Shown: positions 1 through 8,837 of the stretch, piece by piece
Numbering within the stretch: the first letter of the stretch is position 1
How the letters are laid out: each line of letters starts with the position of its first letter
NCBI RefSeq assembly: GCF_902705855.1
Contig: NZ_CACSIJ010000015.1
Span: forward strand, 280,232-344,231
DNA: 64,000 bases
Reading direction: 5' to 3'
From: Zhongshania aliphaticivorans
GTDB taxonomy: Bacteria > Pseudomonadota > Gammaproteobacteria > Pseudomonadales > Spongiibacteraceae
Notes under the pieces: model-generated
Told to the model about the DNA's origin: nothing
The model's database searches: none
What the model saw: only the letters and a program-made list of their open reading frames with translations
Position numbers and translations under genes: made by a program

Positions 1-524
1 CGCTCCCGTTGAGAGTCATCAAGTAAAATCACACCTCGCTCAGAAAGTGCGGTAAAACTTTGCTTGATGCAATTCACTCTATCCCTACCATCAACAACAA
101 CGACATCAAATTTCTTCTTCTGTTCAACAATTACTCTACAGTAGTCGCCGTCAATGTCTTCCTGCTGAAAGACCAAATCCACACTCTCTGACACCTGCGG
201 CTTAAGCAATTGATACCAGTGTTTATCATATTCAAGCGATGTGACACACCTCACCCGGTTTGCATAAAAATACGTTGAATAGCCACTGCCAAATTCAAAC
301 AAGCTTAAACTTTTATTTAAACGCTGATCTAGCAACTCAACTATATTAAAGTTCATCCAAGGGATTGCATTCTGCGAGATATCTACCGGTTTACCTTGAG
401 CCAAACTCTGCATCCAACCTGTTGAATACAGATACGATCTCTTATTTCGAATTAATACTTTATATGCTCGATAATGTAAGACGAAAATCGATAAAAACGC
501 AGAAACTTTTTTTATTATATTCAC
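1..524 (-). CDS. Class I SAM-dependent methyltransferase-like protein, C-terminus cut by the window edge
   Basis: The reading frame runs off the left edge, leaving about 174 N-terminal residues. A GSGYST glycine-rich motif in the stretch LFEFGSGYSTYF is typical of the SAM-binding loop of Rossmann-fold methyltransferases. It is followed by an acidic strand end (SLEYD) and, later, VVVVDGRD and GVILLDD, which fit the later strands of that fold. A weak Shine-Dalgarno AAGGG at 534-538 lies 9 nt from the GTG at 524 and 3 nt from an alternative GTG at 530, so the start is uncertain by two codons. It is the last visible gene of a minus-strand glycosyltransferase group, 82-87 nt after the family 2 enzyme, so a surface-glycan substrate is likely but not shown. 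The substrate cannot be read from the sequence. Confidence 0.6.
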   Translation of the reverse strand, partial: MNIIKKVSAFLSIFVLHYRAYKVLIRNKRSYLYSTGWMQSLAQGKPVDISQNAIPWMNFNIVELLDQRLNKSLSLFEFGSGYSTYFYANRVRCVTSLEYDKHWYQLLKPQVSESVDLVFQQEDIDGDYCRVIVEQKKKFDVVVVDGRDRVNCIKQSFTALSERGVILLDDSQRE

Positions 525-611
525 ATTCACGAGCCCTTATGAAATAACATTTTCAAATGATCATTCTCTTGAGCACCGCTTTTAAAACGGAAGGCTTTAC
601 AGAATAAAAAC

Positions 612-1529
612 TCAACCATTATCAATCGTACGGTAGCTATCCACCTCGACACCGAAAACACCGCTTACCGTACCCGCTGCGCGGCTAGCCTTCATTATGG
701 CTTTAATCACTGCTGTTTTTTGAAAAAGTAAGATGGCAACAACTGCAATCAAACTGTTTACTACAATCTGAGCTAGCGACGAAATCACTATTCCCGCCGT
801 AGAACGGCCATTGCGCCGCTTACGCCACGCCAAGGTAATACCTACGCGATATTTACGTTTCGACAACCATCGTAAACTCACTCTACTGGCAGGAATATCT
901 TCACTAACAAAAGCCTCGGCGCATTTATAGATCAACACACCACGATTTACTGCCTCACAGAAAAACAAGGTATCGGTACCACCCGCTAGTGGCCGACTTT
1001 CATCAAACCGCAAGCCCATCTCTTTCGTAACAAAAATAGGTATAAGCACATTATTAGTGGCACAACTACTTAATACAGCGCCCGTCTTGCGGCCTTTATC
1101 GCGAAATATCTCTTTCATAAATTCCGGCGTGTCTGCCGGCAAGGCTGACTTAACTGCGCCAGAAATTACCGCCTTGCCGCCAACCGAAAGCGCGTAAGCC
1201 AACAGCAATACCAACCAGTCCTTATCGACCCACTCATCGTCATCAATGAATATCAAATAATCTGCGTGTAAACTATGCGCTTCTGCAATCGCCCTATTTC
1301 TCGCCAGAGGAATGCCGCGCTTACTTTCAACCACGTACTTTAAAGGTAGCGGAAAATTTTCTTGCATTGCTTCAACTACCGGACGCGCAGTCTGGTTTTC
1401 GTCGTTCTCAACAACAGTCACAAAAACCTTGGAGTTTTCGGGTATAGCCATAGCGGCAAGACTGTCTAAACACTTGCTCAAAAGTGTTGGCCGCATACAT
1501 GTACACAACGCGATATTAATACTGATCAT
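612..1529 (-). CDS. Family 2 glycosyltransferase
   Basis: This 305-residue protein has the N-terminal GT-A pattern of family 2 transferases. An opening strand (INIALCTCMRP) is followed by VVENDEN around residue 40, the basic segment RGIPLARNRA around 71-80, and a DDD metal/nucleotide-sugar motif in IFIDDDEW at residues 94-100. A hydrophobic segment near the C-terminus (IVISSLAQIVVNSLIAVVAI region) suggests membrane attachment. The ATG start matches the beginning of the fold. It lies 62 nt after the GT25 gene on the same strand, probably in the same transcript. The role inferred from context is adding one sugar to LPS core or another cell-surface glycan; donor and acceptor are unknown. Confidence 0.85.
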   Translation of the reverse strand: MISINIALCTCMRPTLLSKCLDSLAAMAIPENSKVFVTVVENDENQTARPVVEAMQENFPLPLKYVVESKRGIPLARNRAIAEAHSLHADYLIFIDDDEWVDKDWLVLLLAYALSVGGKAVISGAVKSALPADTPEFMKEIFRDKGRKTGAVLSSCATNNVLIPIFVTKEMGLRFDESRPLAGGTDTLFFCEAVNRGVLIYKCAEAFVSEDIPASRVSLRWLSKRKYRVGITLAWRKRRNGRSTAGIVISSLAQIVVNSLIAVVAILLFQKTAVIKAIMKASRAAGTVSGVFGVEVDSYRTIDNG

Positions 1530-1591
1530 TACATTGCCCCAACAGCCTTACCATTTAACCAACACCACCTATTAAATAATATGAAAGCAAC

Positions 1592-2392
1592 CTAATGCTT
1601 TCTTGTCGTTTTACTGATCGACGCATCCGGCATTTCCGCGTCAAGAAAAGCTTGCCGATGACGCAAACGGTAGATATGTCGACACAAGCTAAACCACAAT
1701 TTGACGGGATGAAACATCAAACGATGCCACAAATTTGGAGAATCTGAATGTACCGGCGGCCTCTTGGCAACACTCGTTTCATGCAACAGTTCAAAAGCCA
1801 CATGGGGCTCAACGGCAAACACATTCAAGTCAAACAAAAAGAAATGATCAAAAACTTTATCCACTGGCTCATAAATACCGCAGCCATAATCTAAGAATTT
1901 TTTCATTCCTGTCCGGTTAAGCAAATATGCCTGTGCGCCTAATCCACCACGCTCTTGACGCACCAAACAGTGTTTATCAAATAAAGGCCCTAGCACTTTT
2001 CTTTTGCGAAGCTTTAAAGACATCAAGCGAACCATGTCCAAATCCTTTTCAAGCAACACCTTGAACACATCACCGAACAAAGATTCAATAACCACGTCAT
2101 CCTCAAACAAACATGCGTACTCATAGCCCTCATCGTATGCCTGTTTCACCGCTCTAAAATGTGATAGATAGCAACCCAGCTCACTATTTGTTAAGCGCTT
2201 TCCGTGGCGAATCATCGCCAGTGTGTCGCGAAAGTACTCTCCTCGCTCCAAGGATGGTTCACCATCGCGGCCATCTACCGCATCAAATACATCCGCGTTT
2301 ATACCTTGGGTCGTCAAATCGCTTATAAGCTTTTGCGTATTCTCCGCATCCTTATTTAGGCTTATAACTCGACATAAGTATTTTTTTTGCAT
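1592..2392 (-). CDS. Family 25 glycosyltransferase (LPS biosynthesis type)
   Basis: This 266-residue protein matches the family 25 (LOS/LPS galactosyltransferase-like) layout. It starts with the strand CRVISLNKDAENTQ, continues with DVFDAVDGRD near residue 35-43, carries the family motif LTNSELGCYLSHFRAV around 68-82, and has the acidic LFEDDVVI motif at about 95-102. It is probably a cytoplasmic enzyme that transfers a hexose onto lipid A-core. It is divergent from the GT4 gene that starts at 2678 and heads the minus-strand pair with the family 2 transferase. Family assignment is firm; sugar specificity cannot be inferred. Confidence 0.88.
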   Translation of the reverse strand: MQKKYLCRVISLNKDAENTQKLISDLTTQGINADVFDAVDGRDGEPSLERGEYFRDTLAMIRHGKRLTNSELGCYLSHFRAVKQAYDEGYEYACLFEDDVVIESLFGDVFKVLLEKDLDMVRLMSLKLRKRKVLGPLFDKHCLVRQERGGLGAQAYLLNRTGMKKFLDYGCGIYEPVDKVFDHFFLFDLNVFAVEPHVAFELLHETSVAKRPPVHSDSPNLWHRLMFHPVKLWFSLCRHIYRLRHRQAFLDAEMPDASISKTTRKH

Positions 2393-2677
2393 ACACCCTC
2401 AACCAAGCCTTGCCTGCCAAAACACCTAAGCTCAACGGGCGCTATTTAACTCAACATCAATAACAGCTTACAATATACCTACTCAAACACCAGCGGCAGC
2501 AGCCAAATTTACGTGATTAATCCACCACCCAGTACCGCAACATTCCATTTCACTCATATTCCTTCGCGACGCAAAACCAGCAGACAGTGTAACATTCAAC
2601 AGACCGACGATAGAAAAAGCGCCACGGCTATCAATACAAGCCCAACACATAAGATCTGTAGACCGGACATCCAAGTA
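2393..2677. other. Divergent intergenic region between GT25 and GT4 genes
   Basis: These 285 bp separate a minus-strand and a plus-strand glycosyltransferase and must hold both promoters. I found no clean -35/-10 pair, no strong hairpin and no repeat. An open frame entering the downstream GT4 gene spans part of it, but its predicted residues do not resemble a glycosyltransferase N-terminus, so it is treated as noncoding. Confidence 0.5.
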
Positions 2678-3805
2678 ATGGAAATACATAACATACTAAT
2701 CAACACACAAAATTTTCCACCGGAAGCCGGCGGCATACAAAACTATATGTATGAACTTGCCAAGGCTTTGCACAATATTGGCCACCACGTAAGTGTCATA
2801 TGTGATGCCCCCACCATTGCGGGGCAGCAGGAATTCGATACCAGCCAAGCCTTTGTAATTAAAAGAATAAGCGGCCCCAAGCTAATTCGCCGTTATCGCA
2901 AAGCTCGGTGGATCGCAAAGCACCTAAACACCCACGACACTCTACTTATATGCGATAGCTGGAAAAGTATGGAGCTGCTAAGCCCTGAAAAATTCCGCAG
3001 CTTATGCTGTGTATGCATTGCTCATGGCATGGAATTTCCCACACAAACAAGCGAGAAGAAGAAAAACCGCATCACTAAAACGCTGTCTCAAGCAGACTTT
3101 ATATTTGCGAATTCACAATTCACCGCACAACGTCTCCGCCCCTACACAGCAAGCGCTCTCCGAACCCACATTCTTCACCCCGGTGTCACGCCGCCACCAG
3201 CACCAAGCGCGAACGAGCTAACAAACGTTAGCAATTTATGTATGGCGCACTCCCCCATCCTGCTCACCGTTGGACGACTAGAAGCTCGCAAAGGCCAAGA
3301 TAAAGTTATTGAGATTTTGCCAAAACTACTCAAAGACCACCCCAATCTACTCTATATGGTCGCCGGCACCGGCCCCCTACAAGAAAGTCTATCAGCGCGT
3401 ACACAAGAGCTCGGCATAACAAATAACGTTAAATTTTGTGGCCGTGTAAGCGACGGAGAACGATCTGCACTGCTGCAAAAAGCAGACATCTTCACGATGC
3501 CATGCCGTGCAGTTGGCGACTCCGTTGAAGGCTTTGGCATTGTCTACATTGAAGCAGCTATGATGGGAGTTGCAAGCCTTGCCGGCCGCATTGGCGGCGC
3601 CGGCGACGCCGTTCTCGATGGTCGTACAGGAGTATTATGCGACGGCGACAGTGAACACGACATTTACCTAGGTATCAAAAAAATGCTCGCAGATAGTGCC
3701 GCATTAAAGGCGATGGGGCAGCAGGCCCAGCAAAGAGCTCAAGCCGAATTACAATGGGAGCAGATAGCACAAAAATTATTAACGCTCTGCACAAAAGATG
3801 ATTAA
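2678..3805 (+). CDS. Family 4 glycosyltransferase
   Basis: A GT-B fold transferase of 375 residues. The frame is open upstream to 2513, but the family N-terminus begins at the ATG at 2678 (MEIHNILINTQNFPP), followed by the donor-fold loop EAGGIQNYMYELAKAL. The C-terminal half has the typical VGRLEARKGQ segment, VAGTGP, and the GFGIVYIEAAMMGV block, in which the two glutamates of the EX7E motif can be seen. It is the only plus-strand gene in this envelope block and is convergent with the YrbL-family gene (27 nt gap). It probably adds a sugar during LPS core or exopolysaccharide synthesis; the exact linkage is unknown. Confidence 0.87.
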   Translation: MEIHNILINTQNFPPEAGGIQNYMYELAKALHNIGHHVSVICDAPTIAGQQEFDTSQAFVIKRISGPKLIRRYRKARWIAKHLNTHDTLLICDSWKSMELLSPEKFRSLCCVCIAHGMEFPTQTSEKKKNRITKTLSQADFIFANSQFTAQRLRPYTASALRTHILHPGVTPPPAPSANELTNVSNLCMAHSPILLTVGRLEARKGQDKVIEILPKLLKDHPNLLYMVAGTGPLQESLSARTQELGITNNVKFCGRVSDGERSALLQKADIFTMPCRAVGDSVEGFGIVYIEAAMMGVASLAGRIGGAGDAVLDGRTGVLCDGDSEHDIYLGIKKMLADSAALKAMGQQAQQRAQAELQWEQIAQKLLTLCTKDD

Positions 3806-3832
3806 GAGTTAACGCAGCCTCCGATGAGCTTA

Positions 3833-4552
3833 CTAACTATTTCGCGGCGCAGGAATATCTGGCTCACCATTTTTCATTGGCAATCCATTTGGACCAGGAT
3901 ATTTGCCGTTTTTAATACTCTCAAAAAACTCGTCAATCCGCTCATCTAAATTTTTTACTTTGCGCCCAACCAAGTAACGACGCGCACGCCGAGGCAAAAA
4001 CGGAAGCGCCGCAATGCCCGTTGCCCCCAAGCCATCAATAACGACCAGCCTATTGATGGATTCAACATCAGCCTCAAGGCGCTTCTCTACAACAATATTG
4101 TGAAGCAGTATTGATCGCGACGGCACCAAGTGGTCCATCCAGTGCTTTTTCAACATCTCAACTGCTTTTTTACATTCATCTGTATAACCGAAGTTCCAGA
4201 GATACAACATCAGCGACATGGATATATTGCCGTTATGATCAAGAATGAGTTCTGAGCAAATGCCTAAACCCAAATCTGTTTCAATCATGCCGTAGCCGCG
4301 ACTAATATGATCAAAAACAGAGTCTGAATAATTCTGCTGAAAATCACGTAAGACTCTAAACTCTTCAGCATTGTCGTCGAAAACCGACAGCGGTAATAAG
4401 CTTTTCGGGAAGCCTTTTTTCCTACGATAATCTTCGAGTGTAAATTCTGGGCGGCGCACTTTAATGCATCTGTTAGAGTGGTCAGGGTGCACAAAGCAGA
4501 GTCGGTTTCCCCCACGAGAGAATGGACGCTCCGTCGATAATGTTAAGCTCAC
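3833..4552 (-). CDS. YrbL-family (PhoP regulatory network) protein, probable kinase-fold
   Basis: A 239-residue protein. The opening pattern GGNRLCFVHPDHSNRCIKV (about residues 14-32) is the signature of the YrbL family, named for an Escherichia coli PhoP/PmrA-regulated gene. That family has a protein-kinase-like appearance: a glycine-rich start, then a CIKV lysine that may correspond to the ATP-binding lysine. The start is GTG and overlaps the upstream glycosyltransferase stop as GTGA, so the two are translationally coupled. Lying among LPS glycosyltransferases, it may phosphorylate or modify a core sugar, as WaaP-type kinases do; that is inference. No enzymatic activity is established from the sequence. 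Confidence 0.75.
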   Translation of the reverse strand: MSLTLSTERPFSRGGNRLCFVHPDHSNRCIKVRRPEFTLEDYRRKKGFPKSLLPLSVFDDNAEEFRVLRDFQQNYSDSVFDHISRGYGMIETDLGLGICSELILDHNGNISMSLMLYLWNFGYTDECKKAVEMLKKHWMDHLVPSRSILLHNIVVEKRLEADVESINRLVVIDGLGATGIAALPFLPRRARRYLVGRKVKNLDERIDEFFESIKNGKYPGPNGLPMKNGEPDIPAPRNS

Positions 4553-5589
4553 TGAGCAACCCCGTTACCAGCAATATTTTGAACCCAAACATAGTCGTGA
4601 CTAAAAGGCATTTCCAAGCTAGCCTCTACAATAAATTGCGCGTACAACGTTGAATTAATTTCACGATGGAAAAAATCGCGGGTGCGCGAGGCCCAATGCT
4701 GCCGCTTAGCATCGTCACCCTGAAACTCGCGAATTTTTGCGAGCAAACTCGCCTCATCATCAAAATACACCGCCGACTCCGGCGGTAAAAGCTCGTCAAA
4801 TCGCGGAGCACTGCTAGTAAATAGCAAGATACCGTTACCCGCCAACTGCGCCATCCGTGCAGAGGAATACCAGTAATCACCCTCTTGGCGATTCAAATTT
4901 AGGCCCATTTTTGTCTTAGCCAAAGCGCGATCATAATCGCGCCCCCATACCGGTGCCTCGCCAAAACTCCCGTAGGTCATAAAATTCATTTCGTCTTTTA
5001 CTGCGTCTTTAATATTGCCGACCATCTCGAGCCGTTTGGTAAGATTTGTACTATTGCTACAAAACAGCAAATCAATTTCTAAATCCGTTTTCGTCGAGTT
5101 ATCCAAGCACTCTACGGAGGCCTCAATAGGATTTGGCATATGATAAATACGCGCACCAAGGCCCTCAAACTGCTTTAATTCCTTTAAGCCAGTTGACACA
5201 AATACAGCATCAACAACAGCTGCTCTAGAGCGAATACGCTCTACATTGCTGGGAACAAAAAGGGGATCATTATTGCAATGGACGATAATCGTGGCGGGAC
5301 GGCGGCGCTTAATTTCACTCAGAGTTTCATTGCTAATCGTATCGCAATGACCCGCAATCACTAGATCTGGCTCCATGGCATCAGCCATCTCAAGCAGGCG
5401 CTTATTCGCTTTGCCTACGCCTAAATCTCGAATACCAAACGGCGCCTCAAATGCGGCTACATCACGGTCACTAAAACTTTGCAGGTAGTGGTCGTTTTTT
5501 ATTAATCCAAAACCTAATTTTTGCGCCCAACTTACTCGTGTCCGACCATAACGTCGTAACTGCTGGGTATCTACATGAAGTACTCTCAT
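4549..5589 (-). CDS. CgeB-like glycosyltransferase
   Basis: A 346-residue GT-B type protein. The longest frame begins at a TTG (5622), but the ATG at 5589 (MRVLHVDTQQLRRYG) gives a normal N-terminal beta strand and is preferred. The C-terminal half resembles the glycosyl transferase group 1 region of spore-type CgeB proteins: SNSTNLTKRLEMVGNIK, then MTYGSFGEAPVWG, LNLNRQEGDYWYSSARMAQLAGNG (positions about 240-265) and FTSSAPRFDELLP. It overlaps the next gene by 4 nt. A role in LOS core or surface glycan assembly is inferred from the neighbours; donor and acceptor are unknown. Confidence 0.75.
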   Translation of the reverse strand: MRVLHVDTQQLRRYGRTRVSWAQKLGFGLIKNDHYLQSFSDRDVAAFEAPFGIRDLGVGKANKRLLEMADAMEPDLVIAGHCDTISNETLSEIKRRRPATIIVHCNNDPLFVPSNVERIRSRAAVVDAVFVSTGLKELKQFEGLGARIYHMPNPIEASVECLDNSTKTDLEIDLLFCSNSTNLTKRLEMVGNIKDAVKDEMNFMTYGSFGEAPVWGRDYDRALAKTKMGLNLNRQEGDYWYSSARMAQLAGNGILLFTSSAPRFDELLPPESAVYFDDEASLLAKIREFQGDDAKRQHWASRTRDFFHREINSTLYAQFIVEASLEMPFSHDYVWVQNIAGNGVAQ

Positions 5590-5683
5590 TAATTTTGCAA
5601 CCGTAGCCAATAAATTCAGCAAGCCGAAGCACTCAATCTTACACTTGAGCTAAGCTAGCAACAAACATCAAGAGCCGCCGCTC

Positions 5684-6823
5684 CTATTCAGCCAATAGAC
5701 GACGATAAACTGCCAAGGTGCTCGCCAGCTGACTACTTAAATAATAACTTTCCGGCAGTGTTAGCACCGCGTCAGCATCGATCACATCTGCCACCCTCGC
5801 CGCAAACCCCACAATATCATCGGGCACCACTAAGCCCAGAGGAAAACCCGCATTAAGCGACTCACTAGCACCACCTCGATCATAGGCCACTACCGGCGTG
5901 CCACTTGCCAAAGATTCTGGCACGGTGCGCCCAAAGGGCTCTTCTTTGTTTGACATATGGCAGGTCACCGACGCCAAGCCATAAAACTGCGCGATATCAC
6001 TGCGGTGCCCCACAAATGTTACCGCCTCATCAAGACCGAGACTTGAGCGCATCACGAGCAACTCCTCAAAATAATGTTGTTTGCCTGGCTCGGCGTCGCC
6101 AACAACAACGCCATGACAATCCTGACGAAGCCGAATTAGGCGAGACATCATATCTAAAAAAGCTTCCTGTCCCTTCCAGCGCGTTAATCGACCCGGCATT
6201 AAAATAATGTGCTTATTTTGTAATTGCGGATATTGCTGAAATAGCTCAGCTTTCCATGTCGGTGTGCACGCATCGGGATTAAACGCAGCAGGATCTAAGC
6301 CGCGTGGGATTAAAGTAATACGGCGTTCATCTGCATAGTAATTCGTAGTGATATATTTTTTAACGCAGTCAGATATGGCAATAAGATGCTCTGCTTTCGC
6401 CATAACCGCACTGTAAAAATTTACCGAATACATACCATGAAACGTACTGACTAAGCGTGGCCGCGTGACGGGGTTCATCCGTCGCCACGCCAACCACACA
6501 ATCCATGCCGGCGCTCGGGAACGCACGTGAACTACGTCTGCCGCCAAGGATTCTAACAGTCGCCGCATGGGGCGAACTTGCAGCAATGACCAAAGAGATT
6601 TTCGGTGAACAGGAAAGCCAATATGCTCACTGCCTTCAGCGACAAGGCTATCGACCATACGGCCGCCAGAGGAAATAACGACCGAAGTATGCCCACCCCG
6701 CACTAATTCACGCGCCAATTCAACGGTGCCACGCTCAACACCACCAGAATTCAATGCAGGCAAAACCTGCACTATTTTTAGTGGTCTTGCGGTGTTACTA
6801 CTTAGCTTCTCTGCCTCAGGCAT
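5684..6823 (-). CDS. Family 4 glycosyltransferase
   Basis: A 379-residue GT-B enzyme. The N-terminal domain opens with KIVQVLPALNSGGVERGTV, whose GGVERG loop is the usual donor-side start of group 1 transferases. Further on are VVHVRSRAPAW, STFHGMYS and the linker-region HLIAISDCVKKYI. The C-terminal nucleotide-sugar domain shows MPGRLTRWKGQEAFLDM, then VGDAEPGK, and the EPFGRTVPESLASGTPVVAY block containing EX7E. The ATG start at 6823 is kept. It lies 19 nt after the ELM1-like gene and 94 nt before the CgeB-like one. Sugar specificity is unknown; LPS core assembly is likely from context. Confidence 0.88.
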   Translation of the reverse strand: MPEAEKLSSNTARPLKIVQVLPALNSGGVERGTVELARELVRGGHTSVVISSGGRMVDSLVAEGSEHIGFPVHRKSLWSLLQVRPMRRLLESLAADVVHVRSRAPAWIVWLAWRRMNPVTRPRLVSTFHGMYSVNFYSAVMAKAEHLIAISDCVKKYITTNYYADERRITLIPRGLDPAAFNPDACTPTWKAELFQQYPQLQNKHIILMPGRLTRWKGQEAFLDMMSRLIRLRQDCHGVVVGDAEPGKQHYFEELLVMRSSLGLDEAVTFVGHRSDIAQFYGLASVTCHMSNKEEPFGRTVPESLASGTPVVAYDRGGASESLNAGFPLGLVVPDDIVGFAARVADVIDADAVLTLPESYYLSSQLASTLAVYRRLLAE

Positions 6824-6842
6824 ACATTGTCCAGAAGTAAAT

Positions 6843-7757
6843 TTATAAGGGGCTGCTTACCAGCCCAAGCCACCAATCTGCAACGCGGTCTGCCTCCCAC
6901 AAAGGATGAGCGGCAGGTGGTAGCGCCGTTGCTAGCGCGGCATTTTCAAACGCCGTTGCAAAACCACTACCTGCTAGTTGCGCCATACTCTTGGTAACGC
7001 GGGACTCACGCAATGGCTTCAAGCTTAACAATCCTGTCGGCGCGCCAGAGCTTACACTTTCGTAAACCATCGACACACTATCGCAGCTCACCCAAACCTG
7101 CCCTACCGCTGCCAAGGTATGCGGCAACCATCCCGACCCCGTATTTTTGTATGACAAGGTTTCAATATTTGCCAAATCCAAATCGGCCAATTCAGCTAGC
7201 AAGTCCGCAGGTGTACGCGGAGAGTCGGACACCAACCACTCACACTCAGGACTTGCAGCAGCAATACATTTTACCTGCTCAATAATAGCGGCATTATCCC
7301 AGCGAAAATGAGTATTTATACCACCCAATAAGATGAGTCCCCGCCCCTCGTTCCGTCCGTCGTAGTTTGGAACGATATGGTTAATCACCCCAAAGGTAGC
7401 GAGCACCGAATCACGCTCCGGCGGAGAATCGTGGAGCGGCATACATACCGCGTCAAAAAAACATAATGGCAGGGATGGTCGCATTAATAAAAATGCCTTC
7501 GCACCCAGCACCCACTTACACCACAACAACGGTAAATGCGTTTTGCTACCCGCAGAAAGCACCCAATCAGGTTTACTCTGAGATTGAAACTGCCTCAGCA
7601 AACTTTCGCTGCGAGAAAAACGAAACGGCTGCCGGGAAATATCTAACCAATGCAGCTCAAGCTCAGCTTTTGCCTGTAAACGCTCGATTAAACCGCGCAG
7701 CTGGTTCAAATGCCCCAAGCGGCCATCCGTAATTACCCAAACGCGCAGAACGCCCAC
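6843..7757 (-). CDS. ELM1/GtrOC1-like family protein (putative nucleoside-diphosphate-sugar glycosyltransferase)
   Basis: A 304-residue protein that opens with VWVITDGRLGHLNQLRGLIE, the conserved start of the family annotated as mitochondrial fission ELM1. The bacterial members lie near LPS genes and look like GT-B glycosyltransferases. A later segment, WVSCDSVSMVYESVSSGAPTG, matches the family's donor-site region. The start is GTG at 7757, sharing one base with the TAG stop of the acyltransferase, so the pair is translationally coupled. A role in lipid A-core glycosylation is inferred from the family's usual neighbours. The mitochondrial name should not be taken as function. Confidence 0.75.
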   Translation of the reverse strand: MGVLRVWVITDGRLGHLNQLRGLIERLQAKAELELHWLDISRQPFRFSRSESLLRQFQSQSKPDWVLSAGSKTHLPLLWCKWVLGAKAFLLMRPSLPLCFFDAVCMPLHDSPPERDSVLATFGVINHIVPNYDGRNEGRGLILLGGINTHFRWDNAAIIEQVKCIAAASPECEWLVSDSPRTPADLLAELADLDLANIETLSYKNTGSGWLPHTLAAVGQVWVSCDSVSMVYESVSSGAPTGLLSLKPLRESRVTKSMAQLAGSGFATAFENAALATALPPAAHPLWEADRVADWWLGLVSSPL

Positions 7758-8653
7758 TAGTAAAATCCAGCCTCGCCTTCTGGCCGAGTCTTAAAGCGAC
7801 GATGAACCCACATATATTGCTCGGGGACCAAACGAATATTCTCCTCAAGAAGAACATTAATCGCACGAGCATCTGCGATTGGATCGCCGCTCGGGAAATT
7901 GTCCATCGGTATCATTTCTACTCGATACCGGCGCCCACTATCAAGCCGCTGCTGCTTAGCGTATACAACCCTCGCTCGGCCGCCCTTCGCCAAGGTGCTC
8001 GTGGCGATGGTTGTTGATGCAGAGACACCAAAAAAAGGAACGAACTCAGTCGATTTACGCCCGTAATCCTGATCTGGCAAATAATATAGACGCCGCCCGT
8101 CTCGAAGCCGCCTCAAGGCGCGCTTAATGTCACGCCGATGAATTGGCTCGCCATAACGCCCCCGCGAACGGCTAAGAATATACTCAAATACTGGGTTTTT
8201 ATGTTTACGATAAAAAGAATCTGATGGATATTGAAAGCCAACCAGCGTGCCACACACGTCTAAGGTGGTGAAATGGGTGCCAATGACGATAATACCAGAC
8301 TCCCCCTCTGCCACTTCAAGATGCTCCTTACCTAGCAACTCAAACTCAACACCTAACTTTTCAGGGGCAATAAACCACACTCTCAGGGTTTCCATTAAGC
8401 CCACACCCTGATTGCGCATAGTCTTTTTTACTAAGAGTGAATGCTCAGCCTCGCTCAACTCAGGAAAACATAGCTTCAAATTTACTTCGCAAATATGGCG
8501 CCGCGCCTTCGCAAAATAATAAAACACGTTACCTATTCCGGCGCCAAAGGCATAACTTAAGCTGCGCGGTAAATGCGCAAGCAGCCAAAGCAAGCCCAAA
8601 CCAATCCAAGCAGGCCAGTGGTTTGGGTAAAGTAGTTGTCTCTCAATTGTCAT
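7757..8653 (-). CDS. Lipid A biosynthesis acyltransferase, LpxL/HtrB family
   Basis: A 298-residue inner-membrane acyltransferase that would add a secondary acyl chain to Kdo2-lipid A from acyl-ACP. After the N-terminal hydrophobic segment (WIGLGLLWLLAHLP, residues 16-29) it carries the catalytic HX4D motif as H127-FTTL-D132 within IGTHFTTLDV. It then has FYRKHKNPVFEY and YLPDQDYG, which are typical LpxL blocks. Length is close to the usual about 300. It starts the minus-strand LOS operon that continues into the ELM1-like gene with a 1-nt overlap. Which chain it adds (lauroyl, myristoyl or another) cannot be read here. Confidence 0.9.
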   Translation of the reverse strand: MTIERQLLYPNHWPAWIGLGLLWLLAHLPRSLSYAFGAGIGNVFYYFAKARRHICEVNLKLCFPELSEAEHSLLVKKTMRNQGVGLMETLRVWFIAPEKLGVEFELLGKEHLEVAEGESGIIVIGTHFTTLDVCGTLVGFQYPSDSFYRKHKNPVFEYILSRSRGRYGEPIHRRDIKRALRRLRDGRRLYYLPDQDYGRKSTEFVPFFGVSASTTIATSTLAKGGRARVVYAKQQRLDSGRRYRVEMIPMDNFPSGDPIADARAINVLLEENIRLVPEQYMWVHRRFKTRPEGEAGFY

Positions 8654-8837
8654 CTGATTGCATTACACTATTGCTACATTTCTATGCTGGCGCTGCGCTT
8701 AAAGTTACACAGCAAAGGCCCGCATTGTACACTGTTTGCCACAGACGGTTAGCCGAGTAACTCGATCTACAGCCCTCACTGTCCGTTTCAAGAACTTTAG
8801 TTTTTTCTTTGTCCACGCGGAGATTCAAAAATCCATC

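Noticed and set aside
365..547. Small plus-strand gene opposite the first methyltransferase
   Set aside because: It has no ribosome binding site and overlaps the coherent methyltransferase frame on the other strand.
8736..8837. N-terminal extension of dgkA
   Set aside because: The upstream in-frame codons give a sequence unlike the family, and the conserved N-terminus starts at 8838.
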